From: JBFWNG01 sp050251195
Lineage (GTDB): Bacteria; Bdellovibrionota_B; Oligoflexia; Oligoflexales; Oligoflexaceae
Reading direction: 5' to 3'
Assembly (NCBI GenBank): GCA_050251195.1
Contig: JBFWNG010000019.1
Coordinates: forward strand, 1-62,320
DNA length: 62,320 bases
Part shown: positions 58,050 to 62,320 of the stretch, in pieces
Numbering within the stretch: the first letter of the stretch is position 1
How the letters are laid out: each line of letters starts with the position of its first letter
Program-made: the position numbers and the translations under genes
Notes under the pieces: model-generated
Seen by the model: the letters and a program-made list of their open reading frames with translations, nothing else
Told to the model about the DNA's origin: nothing
The model's database searches: none

Positions 58050-59886
58050 AATAAAATTTGTCAAACATATGGCTACGCTTGTGCGCTATGTCCTCGATGG
58101 TCGTGAACAAAACGATCCGGTGGATACGTATGATTGTAGTGCGGACCATGCAGCACAGGACTTCGAATCAATATCTCAATTGCACAATGGAAAAGGCGGC
58201 GTTAACGCCATTCACTTGATTCAAAGTTGGGGCGGCGACGAGAGCAAGTCGTTGACGCCAAAAGAGTTCAATGTTCTTGGGCGACAGTTGGTGGAAACGA
58301 AGTTTCCTGGGCATGCTTTTTTGGTGGTGACGCATACGGAGACCGACAAGGTTCATAACCATATTGTGGTAAGCCCATGGCACAGCGAGAGTGGAAAAAA
58401 GATTGAAAACAAAAAGAGGCACCTTTACGAGTTGCGGGATATCAATGACGCAATCTGTAGAGGGCGCGGGCTTTCTGTAATCGATCAGGCTGGCAAGGAC
58501 AGGCAAGCAAGGCTACCCGAGAAGGTCCAAAAAATGGCGCAGTACAATGGGCGCTCTTGGATCATCGATCTTGCACAAAAAGCCGATTTCGCCAGAGCTT
58601 ATGCAACATCTTTCGATGAATATACGTCCATTCTGTTTGAGTTTGGCGTTACGGCGCGGGTCGAAGAAAAGAACATCACCTATTACTACGGCAGCCAAAA
58701 TCGCGGGAAACGTGGCAGCAAAATCGGACAGAACTACGATAAGAAAGGCCTCGTAGAAGCGTTTCGAACAAACGACCAAAAATTCTCGCAAATTCCTGGT
58801 TTACGTGAGCAGGTCCAGGGAATAGTTGGCGCAAGTGTCAGTAAAAACGCGAGTGCGGCTGCTACGAAGGATGCGCTGTCTAGGGTGCCCTCGACGACGT
58901 ATGAGCAGGGCTACAAGGACTATAATCGGTTCACGAAGACGCAACGCCCAGGCCGAGCACAAGTAGCGGCCCCGCAAGTTGATTTGACCCAGAGTATAGT
59001 TCCTATTGAGGAAATTCGTCGGGCACGAAATAGCTCAATATTCGCCTACTGCCGCGCCAATGACATCGCATTATCAAAGCAGGCCGATGGTAAAATGGTG
59101 CTCAAGGGTCGGGAATTTGTGGAGGTTGGCGACTTTGAATGGGCGAACACCCGAAATCGCACCAAGGGTAGCTTAATCGAGTTTGTGGCAGTACACAAAG
59201 ACATCACCCATCTGCAAGCAATTGCCCACATTAACGGCAACCCCAGGCTGCTGATACTTGAGCAACATTTGGGAGAGACCAAACGCAGTTATACATCGTT
59301 TCACATACCCAAAGAGCGCCAACTAAGGGAGTTAGATGCAAAAGTGAGCATAGCCAAAATGCTAACTAGCTTTGGCGCAGACGCGCATCAGGCGTCTACG
59401 CTTTTCAGATCGGGCCAAGCGCACGTGGATCAAAGTGGTCGGATCAGAGTCTTTGGAAAAGATGATGACGCCGGTGCATTTGAATTCGTCGAAAGTCACG
59501 ACGGCGCATGGAAGAAGCATAAGGTCGGGGAGTTCAAAAAACCGTTCTTCGAATGTAACAATCACAATAAGAAAATGGTCGTCTATCTCGATCCATTTTC
59601 CTTTCTCAAGGACCAAGGAAGGCACGCATTGTGGGGAACCAAATATAGTCATGACGTTCTTTGTCTTATGGAGCCCGATGGTCGGATTATTGATCAACAT
59701 TTGGCAAAGAGCCGGCACATTTCAGAAATACAGTTGTTTCTCGGTAACGATAATGGTGTGGGTGCGGTCGAACTCGATTTCTTCAACAACTTAAAATCTC
59801 GGTCAGCGAAGTTTGGAATCGAAGTTAAGCAGCACCATGGGCATGAAAAGGGCCGAGGACGTGAAGCGGATCTGCCTTCTATGTAA
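58036..59886 (+). CDS. mobA: MOBP-type relaxase with C-terminal primase-like region
   Basis: 616 aa from ATG 58036. Relaxase domain: catalytic Tyr in LVRYVLDG (about 18), motif III THTETDKVHNHIVVSPWH with its three His (about 96-113). From about 340 there is a second region (FEWANTRNRTKGSLIEF, HLQAIAHINGNPRLL) that resembles toprim-type primase N-terminal or DUF3991 domains, and a C-terminal HG/EKGRG tail. It nicks oriT and leads the strand. MobA/MobC of the MOBP type is used with an F-like channel. Confidence 0.85.
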   Translation: MAIVKIKFVKHMATLVRYVLDGREQNDPVDTYDCSADHAAQDFESISQLHNGKGGVNAIHLIQSWGGDESKSLTPKEFNVLGRQLVETKFPGHAFLVVTHTETDKVHNHIVVSPWHSESGKKIENKKRHLYELRDINDAICRGRGLSVIDQAGKDRQARLPEKVQKMAQYNGRSWIIDLAQKADFARAYATSFDEYTSILFEFGVTARVEEKNITYYYGSQNRGKRGSKIGQNYDKKGLVEAFRTNDQKFSQIPGLREQVQGIVGASVSKNASAAATKDALSRVPSTTYEQGYKDYNRFTKTQRPGRAQVAAPQVDLTQSIVPIEEIRRARNSSIFAYCRANDIALSKQADGKMVLKGREFVEVGDFEWANTRNRTKGSLIEFVAVHKDITHLQAIAHINGNPRLLILEQHLGETKRSYTSFHIPKERQLRELDAKVSIAKMLTSFGADAHQASTLFRSGQAHVDQSGRIRVFGKDDDAGAFEFVESHDGAWKKHKVGEFKKPFFECNNHNKKMVVYLDPFSFLKDQGRHALWGTKYSHDVLCLMEPDGRIIDQHLAKSRHISEIQLFLGNDNGVGAVELDFFNNLKSRSAKFGIEVKQHHGHEKGRGREADLPSM

Positions 59887-59937
59887 CAGTTGGTAGACCC
59901 TAGGATAAATAAATTGCAACGTAAGGGAAGGGAAATT

Positions 59938-60291
59938 ATGAGTCAAGCGATACAAGAAAAGACGAACAAAGGCAAATTAGTAAGTGCGCCAAGCGTAGGA
60001 TTGCGAGTGAGACGTGAAACAAAGAAACGCATCCAGGTTGAGTTGGCCAAGATAAACAAGAAAGACTTTGGAAGAAAGGTTCGCTGCGACCAGTTGATTG
60101 CGACTGCGCTGGCACTTCTAACAGAAATCCACATCAAGGAACTTCAGCAAGGATCAATGACCAACGCCGATCGTTTAGAAATTCAATATCGCGACCACGT
60201 CAAGAGACATGGAGCCATGTCAAAGGATGAATTTCTGGGCATGATACTTTCAGGTTCTTTGGTCGAATCAGTCCAAGGAAACAAGGGTTAG
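59938..60291 (+). CDS. small RHH-like putative DNA-binding protein, right-end paralogue
   Basis: 117 aa from ATG 59938 (GGAAGGGAAA upstream). Paralogue of the 118-aa left-end protein (see 369-725). The LRVRRETKKRIQ stretch then two helices look like ribbon-helix-helix. It follows the relaxase after 51 bases, so it may be a relaxosome or excision regulator. The start at 59938 removes an unsupported extension. Confidence 0.65.
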   Translation: MSQAIQEKTNKGKLVSAPSVGLRVRRETKKRIQVELAKINKKDFGRKVRCDQLIATALALLTEIHIKELQQGSMTNADRLEIQYRDHVKRHGAMSKDEFLGMILSGSLVESVQGNKG

Positions 60292-60379
60292 GATGAAGAA
60301 ATCTGCACACTGTTTTTTCTCCAAATACAGATACTGCGGTCTTTACGGATCGTAGATAAAAGAAAAAAGAGGTGGTAAT

Positions 60380-60607
60380 ATGTCAACGGTAAATGGCTCG
60401 ACCGGTTCGCTGGGAGGGCAGATGTTCTTTGACAACCAAATAGAGGGAAAATACTTATCAAGCGCGGAACTCGCAGCGTACTTAGGGTTGTCTGAGCACA
60501 CCATAAGGGCGTGGCGAAAATACCGCATGATCACGCCAGTCAAGTTTGGCAGATCTGTTCGGTGGCTTCTCAAGAACGTTCTTGAAGAACTCACTAAACG
60601 GAGATGA
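60380..60607 (+). CDS. excisionase-like helix-turn-helix protein
   Basis: 75 aa. YLSSAELAAYLGLSEHTIRA then WRKYRMITPVKFGRSVRW is the winged-HTH of MerR/excisionase type (HTH_17). AGAGGTGG precedes ATG 60380; the integrase begins four bases after it. It is the natural recombination directionality factor and candidate binder of the GTA array at 151-190. Confidence 0.8.
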   Translation: MSTVNGSTGSLGGQMFFDNQIEGKYLSSAELAAYLGLSEHTIRAWRKYRMITPVKFGRSVRWLLKNVLEELTKRR

Positions 60608-60611
60608 TTAA

Positions 60612-62015
60612 ATGAAATGTCGTGATGGAAAAGCGACGTGGCAAAAGACGCCTTTTGGACATTACAGAGTAAGGTTCCACTGCGTCGATGGTCAACGTCG
60701 AAACAAAGTATGTAAAACGAAAACGGATCGAGATGCGCTGATCAATGCGATTCGACGTAATGAGCAGTTGGATTTTTGGTTCCCAACAAGTACGAGCAAT
60801 GTAGCAAAACATGAAGTGGGAACGTTCAAGGCCCTTACGGAAAAGTGGCTAGATCACTCGGCCAACGTTAGAGAGATCTCCCTGTCGTGCTTGATGAACT
60901 ATCGGTGTCATCTCAAACACCACATTCTTCCCGAGATCGGAAGCAAGTTTCTGCAGGATCTGGACCTAAAGTCTATCGAGGAAGTCGCTTCTGTAATCAA
61001 AGGGAAGAGACCGCAATCAAGATCTTATCGAGCTGTGCGAAGAAACCGGATGAAGGAGGAACTGTTTGAGGACGACGATTTTTTGTCAGCGGCGTACCGG
61101 CGCGAGATCCTAACAGTGGCCTGTATGGTGACTAAGTTTGGGTTCGAGCGTGGCTACCTTCCGGTAAACCCGTTTAAGGAGTTCAAACTTCCCGAATGTC
61201 CGGAGCAGCCATACGATTATTGGCGTCTTGACGAGGAAGATGCGTTTTTGCAATGGTTGGAGGATGGTGGGTACATCGAGAAGGAAGTTTGCCGTCCGCA
61301 CAGTAAGAGACTTGGTAAGCCTGAAAAGTTCCTGAAGCGCTTCAGAATGCGAAATGTAGACGCCTTGTATGACGTCGTACTCTTCGCGCTTCGATCTGGC
61401 CTTAGGAAGGGTGAAATTGGTGCTCTGACGCCTAGGGACGTTAACTTTGAGAACAACTGTCTCATTGTTAGGCGTGCCTTTAGCGAGAAAGAGAATGTCA
61501 TCAAGGACACCACAAAGGGTAAGACGTTCCGCATAATTGAAATGAACGAAGATATGCGGAATATCCTGAAGAGGCGGATCGCCAAGACGAAGTGCGAAAC
61601 GGACCTGCTCTTCAATACCAGGACATGGGCGATAAAGAATTTCTCTAAGTATTGCGTAAAGGCTGGAGTAAGGGAGATTCACTTTCATAGTCTAAGGCAC
61701 ACTTGTCTTACCAATTTAGCCAACGGCTATGGGATGGATACGCCATTACCGCTTCCCCAGGTCCAGAAGATTGCCGGACACAAGGACATTGGCACCACAA
61801 TGCGATATGTCCATACTGACGGCATTAAGAACACGGGAGCAAGGCAATGGTCCAGAGATCGCCGGAAAGCCTCTAAAGAGCAAATTGCCATCTTGGGAAC
61901 GCCAGCGAACTCTGAAAGAACAAACGTCTTTAAGGCGGTTGCACAGTCAGAGGTATCCCAACCTACAAAGCCCAGATCTGGTCATCTTCGCGTTGTCAAT
62001 TTTTCGGATTCGTAA
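60612..62015 (+). CDS. int: tyrosine integrase of the ICE
   Basis: 467 aa. N-terminal arm-binding region (to about 70), core-binding domain (FKALTEKWLDHS ... NYRCHLKHHILPEIG), and catalytic domain: Arg in ALRSGLRKGE (about 265), Lys in the beta turn (TKGKTFRIIEM), HSLRH (about 358-362), GH in IAGHKD and Tyr in MRYVH (about 400). It should recombine attP with the groEL 3' end. It lies 168 bases from the right att copy, and its terminator follows. Confidence 0.92.
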   Translation: MKCRDGKATWQKTPFGHYRVRFHCVDGQRRNKVCKTKTDRDALINAIRRNEQLDFWFPTSTSNVAKHEVGTFKALTEKWLDHSANVREISLSCLMNYRCHLKHHILPEIGSKFLQDLDLKSIEEVASVIKGKRPQSRSYRAVRRNRMKEELFEDDDFLSAAYRREILTVACMVTKFGFERGYLPVNPFKEFKLPECPEQPYDYWRLDEEDAFLQWLEDGGYIEKEVCRPHSKRLGKPEKFLKRFRMRNVDALYDVVLFALRSGLRKGEIGALTPRDVNFENNCLIVRRAFSEKENVIKDTTKGKTFRIIEMNEDMRNILKRRIAKTKCETDLLFNTRTWAIKNFSKYCVKAGVREIHFHSLRHTCLTNLANGYGMDTPLPLPQVQKIAGHKDIGTTMRYVHTDGIKNTGARQWSRDRRKASKEQIAILGTPANSERTNVFKAVAQSEVSQPTKPRSGHLRVVNFSDS

Positions 62016-62020
62016 ATTAC

Positions 62021-62049
62021 TGTCACATTTTGATTTTCAAAGTGTAACA
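62021..62049. repeat. imperfect inverted repeat after the integrase
   Basis: TGTCACATTTTG and CAAAGTGTAACA, 10 of 12 positions pairing, around ATTTT. Close to the att side; possibly an integrase or host-factor site. Confidence 0.35.
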
Positions 62050-62053
62050 AAAA

Positions 62054-62094
62054 TCCCAAGCCCCTGTTACAGGACTTGGGACTCTTTTTTTTTT
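62054..62094 (+). terminator. rho-independent terminator of the integrase unit
   Basis: TCCCAAG ... CTTGGGA outer stem with inner CCTG/CAGG pairing, followed by a run of ten T (62085-62094). Confidence 0.85.
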
Positions 62095-62116
62095 AAAACG
62101 CGGAGGGATTTTCAAG

Positions 62117-62140
62117 CTGGCCCACTAATTTGGCCCACTT
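62117..62140 (+). repeat. tandem TGGCCCACT arm-type repeats (right)
   Basis: CTGGCCCACTAA and TTTGGCCCACTT, same orientation as the pair at 252-272, 44-66 bp inside the right att copy. Confidence 0.6.
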
Positions 62141-62143
62141 GAA

Positions 62144-62170
62144 GTTTTGAGAGGCGGAACCTCTCAAAAC
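62144..62170 (-). terminator. element-supplied hairpin downstream of groEL
   Basis: GTTTTGAGAGG and CCTCTCAAAAC, a perfect 11-bp stem around five bases, 14 bases after the groEL stop on the minus strand. It lies inside the element, so the ICE brings a replacement terminator. No long T tract, so strength is unsure. Confidence 0.55.
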
Positions 62171-62183
62171 CTTAGAATGATTT

Positions 62184-62213
62184 CTACATCATTCCGCCCA
62201 TGCCGCCCATGCC
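62184..62213. repeat. right attachment site copy (attR core)
   Basis: Matches 99-128 in 29 of 30 bases and forms the end of the groEL frame on the minus strand, stop included. Confidence 0.9.
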
Positions 62214-62320
62214 GCCCATTCCACCCATGCCGCCGCCGTGGCTGTGGCCGCCAGCAGGAGCTTCGTCTTGTGGTTTGTCAGCGATCATAGCTTCTGTTGT
62301 AAGAAGTAAGCTTGCAACAG
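62184..62320 (-). CDS. groEL: GroEL chaperonin, 3' end (partial)
   Basis: The last 44 codons or so, cut by the window edge. TEAMIADKP then DEAPAGGHSHGGG and the Gly-Gly-Met repeats ending GGMM and TAG are the typical GroEL C-terminal tail. The insertion leaves the coding end intact because the att core carries the last codons and stop. Confidence 0.95.
   Translation of the reverse strand, partial: VASLLLTTEAMIADKPQDEAPAGGHSHGGGMGGMGGMGGMGGMM

Noticed and set aside
62021..62049. TGTCACA after the integrase as a sixth ECF promoter
   Set aside because: The -10 position reads TGTAACA, not (A/C)GTA, no gene follows on the plus strand, and the sequence is better explained as an inverted repeat.
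1..62320. CRISPR arrays, rRNA or tRNA genes
   Set aside because: I saw no regularly spaced repeats of CRISPR size and no rRNA or complete tRNA sequence.

Overview
The window is almost entirely one integrative and conjugative element (ICE) of about 62 kb, inserted in the 3' end of groEL. The 3' end of groEL is read on the minus strand at the right edge (62184-62320). A 30-bp copy of its last codons, including the stop, recurs at the left edge (99-128 versus 62184-62213, one mismatch). An excisionase-like HTH gene and a tyrosine integrase lie just inside the right copy. The host is Gram-negative: there is an RND pump, outer-membrane barrels and an F-like type IV secretion system. GC content near 50%, the CorE-like sigma factor and the GroEL tail fit a Bdellovibrio- or myxobacteria-like lineage, but that assignment is inference.

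Left end (129-5823): candidate recombination sites, a small RHH-like regulator with a paralogue at the other end of the element, two small accessory genes, and a Tn554-like recombinase trio. The large recombinase of the trio has four tandem core-binding repeats and is cut by an in-frame TGA where the repeats predict Trp. Cargo 1 (5909-8102): a VOC protein, then a MarR-controlled mercury-like module (MerB-like lyase, small Cys-rich membrane protein, CPN thioredoxin-fold protein) with matching palindromic operators. An orphan P-loop ATPase follows.

Cargo 2 (10583-16893) is the most unusual part. It is a tightly overlapping six-gene operon: NtrC-type response regulator, membrane desaturase, LysE exporter, periplasmic binding protein, SDR reductase and histidine kinase. 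It is preceded by a -24/-12 sigma-54 promoter. The set reads as a self-contained make/export/bind/sense signalling circuit.

Cargo 3 (17207-41197) is a large copper-resistance island: two Cu P-type ATPases, a CopZ-like chaperone, CusCBA, a multicopper oxidase fused to a CopB-like barrel, a PepSY protein, a haem-binding protein, YHS/DUF305/DUF2933 proteins and a CorE-like sigma factor with a Cys-rich tail. Two further ECF sigma factors are each paired with paralogous multi-pass membrane proteins. Five promoters in the island share TGTCACA-N15/16-(A/C)GTA, which predicts an ECF regulon.

Conjugation region (41444-60291): zinc-ribbon leader genes, a coupling protein fused to TraU, a GspE-type ATPase, TraF, a pilin candidate, TraL, E, K, B, V, C, H and G, a hairpin-rich stretch, MobC, a MOBP-type relaxase and the second RHH-like regulator. 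The right end (60380-62183) carries the HTH protein, the integrase, its terminator, arm-type repeats and a hairpin that now follows groEL.
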